64,000 nucleotides of DNA from Aquila chrysaetos chrysaetos. Its lineage: Eukaryota; Chordata; Aves; Accipitriformes; Accipitridae. A program made the translations under genes and the position numbers. Below are positions 23,262 to 35,200 of this stretch, in pieces (position 1 is the first letter of the stretch; every line of letters starts with the position of its first letter). The notes under the pieces were generated by a model that worked only from the letters and a program-made list of their open reading frames with translations, was not told the origin of the DNA and searched no databases. Location: assembly GCF_900496995.4 (NCBI RefSeq), contig NC_044022.1, positions 22,086,938 to 22,150,937 of the forward strand. Reading direction: 5' to 3'.

Positions 23262-24458
23262 AAGTTTGGTTTCTGAATGAATGTGCAACTGGTCTTGACT
23301 ATCCATGAATATTAAAAAAATAAATTAACTGCATGTTAATATCACTTTTTAGCTGAATGCTTCATTATTTTCAAACTGCCATTTCTCCTTCCCTATGCTT
23401 ATGCTTTTGCAATGACTCAGAAGAACTTTACATTGGCCAAAATAATCATAACAAATATCAATTACTGGGCAAGTTATGATGGAAAAGAGCATGGACACTC
23501 TTAAAACCAGAGCTCCTGACACTCGTAAGCATGTCAGAGGGTTTTGTCTCCTTCCTAGAACTTTGCTCGTCTCCACTCTGCGAGGCCATATCCCTTCTCT
23601 AGTATTCAGCCTATTTGTGTGTGAAAGGACAGGGACAACATTTTATCATCAGAAAACAGAGCAGTAGTATGGATGATGGCTACAATGTGATTTATGTGGG
23701 CTTTTGAGAAGGGAGAGAAGCGAGGAGAAGTCACACAGATCCGTGCCATCTACTTTGGCTGGTATCTTTTCACTGTGCAGGTAAACAACCCAGGGCAATG
23801 GTGCACCCTTCCAAAAGCAGATATTGCTGAACTGGGATCCATGCACCAAATGCTCCATTGCAGATCAGTTTATTTGCTATCACAGGAAAAGCAGAGGCAA
23901 GCTGCTAAACAGGAATAATGACTTGCTATCATCATCCCTCTGTTGCCTGTTGGGGAGGAAGGGGTGAAATTAAACCCTTTCTGGCCTTTAGGCACTCAGA
24001 TGTGATATTGTGATGAGATTAAGATGGATGAGCAAATTCACAAATTAAAAAATTGATTGGTAGGTGATTAGACTAGATTTTTTACCCTCTTCCACCCCCT
24101 CCTTCCCTTCCCTGCAGTGTCATATTTGCATTTCATTTTTCCTAGCTTTACATCTTCTTTTATTTTTTCCATCTCTTTTGGAGTTTGTCTTTTTTCCTTT
24201 CTAGAAAAAAAAATCTTTAATTCTGCATTTATCACTCCTCTTTCTTACCACTCCCTCTAAAAATCTTGGCTGTTTTTGCTGCTGTTGTTGCTGTTATTGC
24301 AAATGCATACTAATGAAATCAGGCTGGGTTCATTCCCGTATTTACTTTATTCTAATAAGCACACTTTACAAGACAGCTTATTGGTTTTGGCAGCTTATAC
24401 TTTTTCTTTTGTGACAACATTGCCAACAAAATTCCTCCCTTTCCTTGTGAAGGTGTTT

Positions 24459-24478
24459 AAAAAAAAAAAAAAAAAAAA
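24459..24478 (+). repeat. A20 tract
   Basis: Run of 20 A preceded by a pyrimidine-rich region at 24060-24260. A poly-A tail of an old retrocopy is possible, but nothing recognisable precedes it. Confidence 0.85.
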
Positions 24479-25156
24479 GAAGCCCCACATGCTGAGACCT
24501 TGAGATATTTGAAGTTTCCCTTTCAAATCCCACTTCAGTCAGTTCTGCTTTGTTGTCCTGTCCCTGTCACTTGCTTTCTTATACCCCACATGACAATCCA
24601 TTTTTCTTTTACAGACTGTTGTCTTTCTATTTTCTTTCTCATTTTTCCCTGTCTCCTTTAAGACTGTTTTAAATTTTTTTTTCTTTCTCCTTCCTCTTTT
24701 CAGTTTTAATCCTCACCCATTAGTCCCTCAAACATTCTTGTGCGTTTCTGTTTACACTGTTTGTTTCCCTTCCAGAGTAGAGATGACCATCCAAATATTT
24801 TCATTGCCTAGGATTAAGATAAGAAATAAAAAGAGGAAATAAAATGTAGCTGCACGTATGCAAACAGCAATGTGGAAGATTATTCAAACACTCTATGTAT
24901 AAGATGTAGGTCTAAGACTAAAATTATTTGAAATACTTGCATCCTGAGAAACATCAGAAAAAAAGTAGGTATTTATAGACTTGCTCACTCTCTTAAAGAA
25001 GACAACAGAAGTCTATCTATTATAATTAACACTCACCATCAGAAGAGAAGGAAATCAACTTTTTTTCTGAGGAGCTTCTGGATCCCCCCCAAGAAAAATA
25101 TGTAACAGGAGTTGTGAATAAGTATTTGTTGACAACATTTGGTAAATTGTATGAAA

Positions 25157-25189
25157 TACATTATGAACTTTTTTACAGGTGTTCAACCA
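25157..25189 (+). repeat. 33-bp inverted repeat, left copy
   Basis: This segment (TACATTATGAAC...GTTCAACCA) is the reverse complement of 25776-25808, with one mismatch in 33 positions. The copies are 586 bp apart. The match stops abruptly on both sides. It belongs with the hairpin complex at 25.8 kb, discussed in the findings. Confidence 0.85.
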
Positions 25190-25775
25190 ACAGAGGTTCA
25201 GTCCTCTAACATGCCATATAGGTATAATATGAGTGTCAATAGAGAAAGAAATCATGTTTCTCCTGCTTGGGATACCCAGGTCTTCCTCTAGGAATCTGAA
25301 GTAGTGCTATTGGACATGTAGAGCAATATACCTGTCCCTGCTGAATAATTAGGCACCTATCTCTCAGCTAAATTCAGTAAGAATGGAGAAAAGGTGTAAT
25401 CTAAAAACTTCCTTTGTCATTCTTAAGTCATGTTTGGACCACAGCTGCAGCCAGTCTCATTTTTCATTCTTTTTGTACAACTGCATGAGCTTGTGCATTT
25501 TTCTTGTGCCGTGGCGCTGCTTAAGCAAGAGGAATAGAGAGAAATTTTCCCAAGAGTATCCCCTGCAAGAAATTATGCTGAGATAGATATAATATCTCTT
25601 GGCTCAAATTCCCTGAAGCTGTGAAGAGCTAAGCTCTTAGGTCCCCTGCCTCCTGACACTTACTACAGCCAGTCTGCGATTATTCCAAAAGTCAGCTCCG
25701 AAGCACATTCTCTCAAAAGAGAGTTCAGCATTTTGAGAGTGAATGAAAACTCAGACATCGTAATGGGTTTGCAGC

Positions 25776-25808
25776 TGGTTGAACACCTGTATAAAAGTTC
25801 ATAATGTA
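25776..25808 (-). repeat. 33-bp inverted repeat, right copy
   Basis: Partner of 25157-25189 (TGGTTGAACACC...TAATGTA). It ends only five bases before the left arm of the hairpin at 25814, so the inverted match and the foldback form one composite structure. Confidence 0.85.
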
Positions 25809-25813
25809 TGTAG

Positions 25814-25909
25814 GCAGTAGGCCAAGGGACTGGGAAGAAGAAGTTTCAATAGATGTCTGTGGTGGGTTGACCCAAACTTCTCCGTCTTCCCAGTTCCTTG
25901 GCCTACTGC
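25814..25909. repeat. Long near-perfect hairpin (foldback)
   Basis: The left arm 25814-25846 (starting GCAGTAGGCCAAGG) pairs with the right arm 25874-25909 (ending CCTTGGCCTACTGC) around a 27-base loop at 25847-25873. There is one mismatch, a possible G-U pair in RNA, and a three-base bulge in the right arm. Arms of this length and identity are not expected by chance. The loop carries TGTGGTGGGTTGACCC, which resembles the start of a known avian LTR family. Confidence 0.85.
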
Positions 25910-26064
25910 ATCTCATTGGGATGGAGGTGACCTGATTTGCTTTCCAGAGTCAGTGAGAAAAGTTTAAAATCTCAGGCTGGCCCTGTGGAAGCTTTCAGAA
26001 ATACCTTGCTTTTCTTGCTGACTGTAGGAAAAAAGCCTGCATGCATTACCAGGTTAAGGGACAA

Positions 26065-26650
26065 GATGCTTAACAGTCTTTGGTTCACCTTCTGTTTGAA
26101 CATCTTCATCAGTGTGAACATCTTTAGCTCCAAACTACCGTTCTGAGCAAAACTGAGAACCCTTGGATGATTCTCAGACTACCCCTGGGAGCATTGCTGG
26201 TCTCTTCTGTCATTTCTTGTCACTATACTTTGACTTATTTTAGCTTTTACTTTTGTGCTTCAGTAATGAATCATCTCACAGACTTCAGAGTGGCAGATGC
26301 TGAGGTTTCTCAGCTCACCATATCAGTCTGCTGAACACCATTGGGATGTTCTTCCCTTTCATCATTCCATTTTGATGTAACCTAATTACCTCTGCCCTCA
26401 AACTTACCAGAAGGAGGACAGAGAAAGCCTTCGATTCCAGCAATTCCAGGACACATGTGCATGTAAATGTCATCTGATTTCTCGCTTTTTCCCTCTCCTT
26501 GTATGTTCCTACTTTTTTGTTTGAGATCACACTGCTGTTATTCAACTGCGGCAGCTAAATCACCAAGATTACCTGCATTGCCTTTAGGGATCAATGCTTC
26601 TTCTTTGAATACTCTATACTCAGCTTACAACAAATCTAAAATGAATCATT
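26065..26650 (+). pseudogene. TAS2R pseudogene, relic C (TM3 to TM7)
   Basis: A longer decayed taste receptor, readable across frames. SLWFTFCLNIFISVNIF at about 26078-26128 corresponds to TM3 (SLWFSTWLYVLYCVKII). After a stop and a frame shift, RLPLGALLVSSVISC at about 26175-26220 matches TM4 (PWLLLGSLVISSVTS). LITSALKLTRRRTEKAFDSS (26385-26440) matches the TM5 end and third loop, and THVHVNVI (26452-26476) matches DVHLTVI. A further frame covers TM6 (FPSPCMFLLFCL) and a TM7-like end, NKSKM, before 26650. TM1 and TM2 are missing or unrecognisable. Several stops and shifts show it has long been non-functional. It lies 6.5 kb downstream of the intact gene, same strand. Confidence 0.75.
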
Positions 26651-29600
26651 GATTCAGAGTGTTGCATATCTTCCTTTAAGTCACCATAGTGCAGGAAATT
26701 CTTGTCCAGTGCCTTCCGCATTTTGAGGGCTGAATTCTAAGAAGAATGTGATATAAATTAGTGCGAACACAAATAGTAGGAAAGCCTCTGGTGCTGACCT
26801 TGTTCTTATACACTCATACTTTGAGGACAACATTAGTGACACAAAGTACAAATAATTTAAAATTGATGAATATGCAGCATAATTTCCTCACTTATTTCTG
26901 AGGCATTAACTAAATATAATTCTATATTGTAGTTTGGCTATGAAGTCCACTGCATACTTTAAGCTCTTTAAGCTGAGCAGGCTGAAAGGTCTTGAGCTTT
27001 CAAGAGTTAAATTGTTAAATTCCATATCAAAATATTCGGAGTCATATAGCTCACTCAAGGCACTTTTTCCCACCAGAGCTTTGGGTTTTTTTGGTATTAT
27101 AGCTCATTATTTAAAAGTTGACAGCCAAAGCAGTATAGCTATCTATAAACCAACTTTCATGATTTCTTTAGAAAATTACTTTTTGCATTGAACTGATGTT
27201 GTTGTGATCATATAACTTGCTGTCATGTGGCTTGAGAACTGATTGCTTGCTGTGAACAGCCCATGAACTGCTTCTAGTACTTGAACTTCTTACAATGTAT
27301 ATTCAGATGCAGTTTCAAACATTGTACATTCATAGAGCTAGTTGATCGGTCTTCATCCAAATACATTATTCAACAAATGTTGCTCTGGAATAACTTCTGT
27401 CCAGACTGAATTTAAAAGGAATTACACTAGCTCTGATCCTCACAAGGTTTAGTAGGTTCTGTGATAAAAGCATTGTAATAGGGCAAGAGGGACTCATACC
27501 TTAGGTTCATCTCAGTTTAGATCTTTTATCTGTGGGGCTTCTGATAATTCATTAACCACCTCTGTCCTTCATTGTCCTGCAGTAATAAAAAGCTTTTTAT
27601 CCACCGCTCTAAGTTGTTTGAAAGCAGTGCATAGAATTTGCTGTATAGATGCAGAATATTTTATTGCTTATTTTTATTTTGTTCACCTACATTTCACAGA
27701 AGCAGATTTATTATTAAATAAGTCTGTGCTTCAGCCCATGCCTGGAATGGAGTGATGTTGCTATATAAACAATTGATTTTCTTGCCTTTCAACAAAGTCC
27801 CCAAAGAGCCTTGAGAGAGAAACTTCTTTTGAGTACTTTCCACATACGTCAGGCAGCTTAAAAAAAACCAACAGATAAATAAACCCTGTACTCTTCAGCT
27901 ATATATCTCAGCCTGGATATGCTGTATATTTTCATATGCCAACTTTTTGATGAAAACATGCAGAAGAAAATTCAAATTTTAAAATAAAAATGTGAAAATT
28001 TTTTGAGGTTTCCCTTCAATCAGCTCTTTTCCATCTGTTAAATTTTGGATGTCCAAAGTCAGGAAAACTGAGATGAGAACATGGTAAACAGATGGAATGA
28101 TGGTACCTAAGAGGGGTGGTTGTAAATTCCTGTTCCCCGTGGTTCTCTGATGACTTCTGCAGTGCTCTGAAGATGTCTGATTTTGTGTGGAATTATTTCA
28201 GGGTGGAAGGACCAGGGAGAGGAAAGGTTCAAAAAAGGAGGCTGATTGACTAAACATCAGGAACATCTCACAAGAATATTTCTGTAGAAGACTGAAATAC
28301 TGAAGTAATTCAGATTATGAAACTTATAAAAAAGAAAATCAAGAGCATCTCCTGCATAGGGAAAAGTTCTCTGGTAGGAAAAGGCTCTTTAAACTAGTAG
28401 AGAGAAGTGCAATAAGATATAGTACCTGGGAGGTGAAGACAGACAAAATTAGACTAAGAACAAGGTCCTTATTTTATCTGCAAGTGTAACTAACCCCCTG
28501 GAGCAAAGTACATTAAGTTGTGATGGATTAACTACCATCTGAGGTCTTCTAAGCTCTGCTATAACTCAACATGAGGTTGCATTTTTGATACAGGTGTTCT
28601 TTAGTGAAATTCTGCTCCAAATGACAGACTAATTTGTCATTATAGCCACATACACTGATGGAAACTCCACTCACCATTCTAGCTCTCAGTTTCTGAGAAA
28701 TAGGTCCTTGTTCCCCAGAGTCAAACCCAGCAAGCACAGTAAGATCCTACAGGGTCACAAGATTAGTAATGCACACAGCTAATTCCTTTCCTGGTGAGCA
28801 ACATCCATTCCTTTTGTACTCTGGTGAGCTTTTGTGTGTGTGTGTGTTCAGTCAGTGGAGTTATGGGTAGTTTTGCAAGAATATTGTTATATAGGGTAAG
28901 AAAGTGACTGTGATATGAATGGGCTTGTGGGAGATTAGAGATAAAAAGACACAACGATCTTTCTTTCCATCTGAATACCTCTTTTATTCTGGGGGGTCCA
29001 ATTCTCTCTGGTGATTCTGAAAAAAACAACTGGATTATATTTTCAATTAATCCACAAAAGTTATTTGTTATTATTACTGAAAGAGAAGTTGAGAAGCCAT
29101 AGGTTTTAGGTCAGCTAAGACAAGATAAAATTTTCCATGTGTCTGCAAAGAAATGTGGATGTTTAGTACAGCTTTGAAGAAAAGCGCTATAGTAGGGGTA
29201 CATAAAATCTGCTGAGGCTTAGTGCTGTAAGGTAAATGAGAATCTCCCATATTGCTGATATTGTGTAATCATTCTTAATTATAACTGCTGAAGTGATCTA
29301 CAAGCAAAGTCTCTCCTTTGTTGTTAGGTGTGAATGTAAAAACCAAGAGAGAATTTTGGGAAGCAGAAAGTTCTTTGAAAACCTGGAGCAGTAACAGGGC
29401 AGCCTAAAAATTGAGCCGAAAAGTAGGGATTCCAAGTGAAAGGTTGACTACTGTGGAAACAAAATTCAAACAAACCAGAGAGGAATGTACATAAGCAGCA
29501 GCTCCCCGGGGAAGTCCTGAACTCCAGGCCAAAACAAAAAATGGTTAAAAAACCCCAAGAATCTTCAAACCAAAAGTCTGTGTTGTAGAAGAAGTATTTC

Positions 29601-29769
29601 TTCTTCCCCCTGTCCTGTGACCCCCCGTCCCTGCCCCCAATGCAACTATCATATATTCAAATACAAGAGGGGAAAGAAAGATGTGATAAGGAAAATCTCT
29701 GACCAAACCCAGTTTTGTTAATAATTTAGATTTCCTATTGCCTCATACACCTGTTGAGCTTTTAGATAA
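26651..29769. other. Non-coding stretch, no gene seen
   Basis: Beyond relic C no further taste-receptor motifs were recognised on either strand. Only the (TG)7 microsatellite stands out. Confidence 0.5.
28833..28847 (+). repeat. (TG)7 microsatellite
   Basis: Seven TG units plus one T, uninterrupted. Short, so only mildly polymorphic if at all. Confidence 0.85.
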
Positions 29770-29935
29770 CAGCTTTGCTTTCCATGCTGTAGAGATAAGC
29801 CAGGTCACCGAGGTTCAGAGACGCTCCAGCCTCCAGCGCAAACTCACATCATTGCCGAGGGGCAAATTCACTCAGGAGGCTGGAGCTTGCAATCTCTTAG
29901 GCTCGAGATTCATCCATTAAATCACAGCTGCTCTC
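29770..29935 (-). mobile_element. Possible tRNA-derived SINE relic
   Basis: On the minus strand, reading from about 29932, GCTGTGATTTAATGGATGAA is followed by a segment ending in CTCCAGCC, then a GAACCTCGGTGACCTGG block. The arrangement resembles a MIR head with A-box-like and CTCAGTTT-like portions. Identity is low and the internal B box is not clear. It lies 0.6 kb from the better MIR candidate, in the opposite orientation. Confidence 0.25.
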
Positions 29936-30500
29936 CCTGCACAACAGATTGACAAGGCAAAACTCTACTGCTTAGCTTCAGAAGCTACTTAAATCAGTTT
30001 ACTATTTCATAATACCATTCTTTGTTTGCCAGGTTCTCCAAGGAGGAAATGCAAAGAAGTATCTCTGTTGTTAGGAGCTTATTACAAAACCCATTCCTGA
30101 TCTGTATTTTGCCTGCTTTTAGTTCAGTGAAAACAGAGCAAGACAAATAAGTGACAGTCAGGTTATGCCTTCAAAAATTCAGGCTCTCTCAACAACATCA
30201 CAGGCAGACTCTCGTTATAGTTTGTTTCCTTCTGCATGTAGCTAGAGATTTGGGGATCAAGTCAGCAAATGTATTTGTGTTTTATCCCCCAAGTTTAATT
30301 CTTTCATTCCCATCTTTGAGAGCCAAATGTAAATAATACCTGTGCGGAGACACCCTGCTCTCCAACGATTAAACATGTGCTTTCTCTAGCATTCAGGTGA
30401 TTTAAGGTTTGCAACGCTGCCCACCGTAGAGATTGGTGCCAGGGGTTTAGTGGTTGTGCCTATGGTGTGAAAATGAGGTCGATACTTCCCGGAGAGGAAA

Positions 30501-30720
30501 GATGACTGTGTGGTAAAGGCACTGAATTTTAGTGTGCTTTTGTCACAGACTTCTCATGTTTCAGTTGGCTGTGTACAATCCTTTTTTATGGTTAACTATA
30601 TGCGAATTACCATCCAGTGGTATCCTGGCAGCAGAAAAACTTAGAAATCTTTTTCCTGATTTTTTTTTCTGTCTGTAAAAGGAGACCATAGTACTTCTTT
30701 ACCCCTGAATAGAGTCCTCA
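30501..30720 (+). mobile_element. Ancient MIR-type SINE, interrupted
   Basis: The left part (30505-30560) resembles the tRNA-derived head of MIR: GTGTGGTAAAGGCACTGAAT followed by a GTCACAGACTTC segment. The right part (30668-30712) resembles the MIR 3' region: CTGTCTGTAAAAGGAGACCA, then TAGTACTTCTTTACCCC. The middle, about 100 bp, is not recognisable and may be diverged or replaced. Both parts are in MIR order and orientation, which makes chance unlikely. It would be inactive and very old. Confidence 0.5.
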
Positions 30721-33700
30721 GGTTAGAGCCAGATCCTGCAGAGACAGAGAGCACTTACTCTCAGGTTTCTTGATCTCTGGTTAATATTTTCTAGATTTGC
30801 CCAGGCACATCAAACCAATGCAGTGTTGCTGCCCCTGCTTGATTTGTTTGGAAAATGAACCCGAAGCGCAATGTGCTGTGGTTACGCTATCAGCACCCGC
30901 AGCTGTACAGCAGCACTGGGCACAAGCCTTCAAAGGTGAAGGAACAGAAAAGCAGGCGGTGATGGCTGAAGTACAAAAAAGTTCTGTTCTTTATGAATGA
31001 ACAACCACTTATGAAAGTATCAGGTTCCTTCTTTTTCCTTCGTCTGGTGCACACCAGATAGTTAGCTTTCTTTTTTTTTTCCCTAGCTATTCTTGTCATG
31101 TGGCTTACATCTATTTTTGACAGTTACTGTTCCTTTTCCATTTTTTGTACAATGTGACCCATTATCTCAGTGAGCAACACTATAATAAGTTCATTTACTG
31201 CTTACCAGATTCAGCACACAGAAAAAATAGCTTAACAAAAGTCCTGACATTGGGGAAGGAAACCTTAGAGAAGTCAAGACACTACATTGTACGACCATTA
31301 CTAACAAAACCATATATTTCTTTATAAAATGGCATTACTTTTACACTTGTAAGCGTTTCACACAAGCTCAATTAGTGTTACTTATATTCTCTGCAAACAA
31401 GTCTATGCAAGCTACTGGAGCTGCAACAGATCACAGTAGCCAACAGTCTGTCAATAATCTTTAGCCAAACTCTACACCATACATGACAGGCATCACAGTG
31501 AATCAGAAATTAAACATATAGAAAAATCCTTGAAAGATGTCTGGTGGTCAAAAGTATTCAGTGAATACTGTAATAGATTATTAATTTAGTAATTAATCTA
31601 ATAAAATAACCAATATAACAATATTGTCAGCACCTAAAGAGGTGCCCCACCTTGAGAAATTTTCACACCTGTAAGTGAAAAATTTTCATAACTACAAAGT
31701 GATTGAGAGATATGGAGGATGAAGAAATGTACAGATATATGTATAAAGTGGCTTATTAATTGATTCAATAAAATAGCATGTCATTCTTAAAATAAATGTG
31801 TATGTACTCAGAGGCAAGTGAGAAAGCTGAATACATTTTGAGAGTTCACTTATCGTGCAAAGGAAGGAGATTTGGTTCTTCCCTGAACAGGTTAATTTCC
31901 AAGTCAGCCTGGCTGTAACTCTAGGCTTCAATACCTGCAGAGTACATTGGATTTTTTTTTTCTCTGGACAGAGGGGAACATACTCAGGGCACCTGAGTAC
32001 CATTGCTAGCTATTTTCCTGTCCTGGCCACAGGTTAATTTTGAGGAAGAACTTCAAGGGATTGCAGATGGCTTAACTCATAGGTCAAGTTGGTGAAAGCA
32101 TCTTTAAAGGTCAGTTCAGGATAGGCAAGTGCTTTAGCTGCTCGCTGAACAATACTGGAAATCTGGCATTAGCAAACACTTAAAAGCAGCCCGGCATGGA
32201 GCATCCACTGCAGCTCTGGATTAAACTCAGTCTGCCCCTTAAAATACCTGCAGGATAACTTCAACCATGCGGCTTCTTACGGGATCAGATATTCCCTGTT
32301 GTCTTTCAGCCAACACAAAGGTGACATAAATCCTGTATCTGGTGCTAATTTGACGAAGGCAGTCAAGTGCGTGGTTCAGATCTGGAGCAACTAGTGCTGC
32401 TGTGTGTGCTATGGCAGCGCACAGATCTAGTATTAATCATTATGGATCCACAGTGTCAAGTGAACACAGAGAACACAAACACAGAAATATATTTGCCTAT
32501 ATAATTCTGTACATATTTTAAAGAAAACAGAAATGCAAGGTAAGTGACTATGGTTACCTTCTTTTTTTGCTGCAAGGCTGACATGCATGTTCTGCTGAAC
32601 AGCATTTAATAGGTGGGGTGATCTATTTTTAACTGTAGAGCAGAGCTTTTCATACTGACTGATTGTACTGAAAAGGGAAGAGAAAGGTCACAGATGTCAT
32701 TTTGTGGTGAAAAGATGCAGAAGCTTATTGTAAGAGATGTCTAGCATACATTAGTTTTCTTATGCTGTTGTTATATAGTTTGCTAATTCAATATGAAAGC
32801 TACTTACATGATAATACTCTGAAATTGCGTTATCAAACTGAGCCACTATCATGGCAATGAGAACAAAATAGAAAAGACATTGAAGTCTATTATAAGTCTG
32901 CCTTGACCCAATTAAAAGCCATGCAGCTCAGCCCTGAGGGTAGTCCAAAAAATCACACACCTCATTGTTCATCATGGGTCACGTCAAGGTCTTGGACTAA
33001 GATTTTGCTGCAGAGCGTTACTAAACAACAATGAAAAAATGGACTTTGGAGGCTCAGTACCTGCTGCCCTAAGTAAAATGAATATTTCTTCTTTTCACCC
33101 ACTCCACGACGTAGTGCTGGTGTAAACAAAGTGGAAAGTAGCTTGCATTGAGACCACGCAGGGATACATTCTTATAAAGCAGGATGGTCATGTCCCATCT
33201 GCAAAGCTCTTTGCTCAGGTGTCTCCTTTTTTGCATGTTTATGTCTGTAAGTACTTGAAATAAAGTGAGGGCTGTGTGCAACCTAGCATGATGCCAAGGA
33301 TATATGTTGTGTGATATAAAGCTGCGTAGGGATGTTTAAGGATATAAAACCTGCTGGCATTGTTTCAGGATGGATAAGTCTGGATAAGATGTGGTCTCAT
33401 TCATATTTTCTTTTAAGGGTGGTCTTTGGGGAAAACTATTTCTAGAATCTCACCCAGGTGTTATCCCAGAAAGAACTAGTCAGTTCACTCCAAAAGAGAA
33501 CCTGGAACTGAAATAAGGCAATATGGACAATGACCCAAGAGCAAACCAAGGAGTTAAATTACTTGATAATGGGGGAATTATGTAGTACACAGTACATAGT
33601 TTGAAACTGTTAGGAAAGCTCTCATATAACCAGTGACGGAAGAACTTTCACTGGGTCAGCCACTGTGGGGAGTACTGGTCTGCTAATGCAGCAAGAGAAA

Positions 33701-34984
33701 GCACATGAATGAATCCACCCACTTCATCCTCCAGAAGAGCTTTTCTTCCACCCTACTTAGATCTGCAGTTTCTCCTTATAGACAGCTGCATCTTTCAACT
33801 TGTTTTTCCCCACTACTGAAAGAAAAGTGCCTGGTATCTGAAATCTGGAAAGATTTCCTTGATCCTAAGATGATTGGGAAAGTCCTTAGCCTTGAGCTCA
33901 ACAGTTTCAAAAATGTCTTCCATCAAGATCTCTTTTAGATTCTGATATTTCTTCCTTATCCAATTTTATTTAGCGGTTGCTGACCCACTCACTCTCTTCC
34001 ACCTGGCTGGAGATACACCTCACTTCTCCCAGAAATCTCAACAGTCTTGAGGGGCAGTCTGAGGAGGAAGAGAAGCAGCATGTGATTAAATCTGCTGGTC
34101 TTCCTGACTTCTGGTGTTAACGCCCATGAATTTAGATTCATTATGGACAAATAGTTTTCCAAAAGAAACTTTGGGTGGCATTCAGGTTCAAGCTAAAACA
34201 TGTACAATTAGGTATCAAGATGTGAGTTACAGGGATCTAGCCAAGTAATTAAATGAACCTTGGAAAGTAATTCTGTTCACCCCAACTGACACTTAGTGTT
34301 GAGTTAACTGAATATGGAGTATATTCTTGATCTCCATTGACTGTAAAAGGAACATTGAAATCTACCTCACATGTAAATACTTAAACAGGTCTTATTCAGG
34401 ACCTGAAACCTGCCTGCCAATGAAATCACTAATTTTCATTTGCCCCTAGTTTATTCTACCATTTCACCCTCCCTAGTAAATAGTAACTTCCATAAATGTT
34501 TCTCTAAAAGTGAGGCAGCTTTTACAATGAAAATCTTTCTTGAAATTATATTATAAAGGGAAGGGAAGGCAAGGCAAGGGAAGAACAAATAGCTATATTT
34601 TCCTTCTTAGTCAATCAACAGCAACTACAAACCTTTCAGTAATATAATATATTCAGCTGGCAGTCTATAAAATATTATTTGATATATTTTCTTTTTTTTT
34701 GTTTTAAAACTGACATATTTCATATGTACATGTGCAAGATGTAACCACCACAGTTTTAAACCCCAAAAGCACGTGATTGTTTTGAATGAATTGATTGAAT
34801 CCAACGTGATCATGGCAAGGCAAACCTTTACTTCAAATTGAACACAGATACAATGAACCAAATGCTCTTTCACCAAGGTTCATTTCCTTCTTAAAGTAAA
34901 GTTTGGAGCAAGAAGTTGAATGCAGACTGCCACGGCAGCTGCACGATAACTGCCTATTACCTTAAATTCTGCAGGAAAATCAGT
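30721..34984. other. Non-coding stretch, no gene seen
   Basis: AT-rich with small inverted repeats only, for example around 31570-31600 and 31656-31690. A purine-rich patch of AAGGG/AAGGC units lies at 34556-34585. No gene or element recognised. Confidence 0.5.
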
Positions 34985-35200
34985 CAGTCGGGAGAAGGGC
35001 TGAGCTTTGATCTGTGGAAGGTTCTAGTGCTCCGCAAAGGCTGGGTGCCTGACTTCGCCAGGGCGGTGACAAGAGCTGTGTGCCACGGGAGGCACAGGGC
35101 ACGTAGGAACAGCCTTCCAATTATCAGGTCTTCTGGGGGGCACGGTGTTACAAAGCGTGTGACAGCACTCTAAGCCAGGAGCATAACCAACTTCGCTGGC
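34985..35200. promoter_or_regulatory. CpG-containing GC-rich islet 2
   Basis: About ten CpG dinucleotides in 215 bp, with GC content clearly above the surroundings, just before a return to AT-rich DNA. An 85-codon frame (34916-35173) spans it without recognisable family features. This is the weakest of the four islets. Confidence 0.2.
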
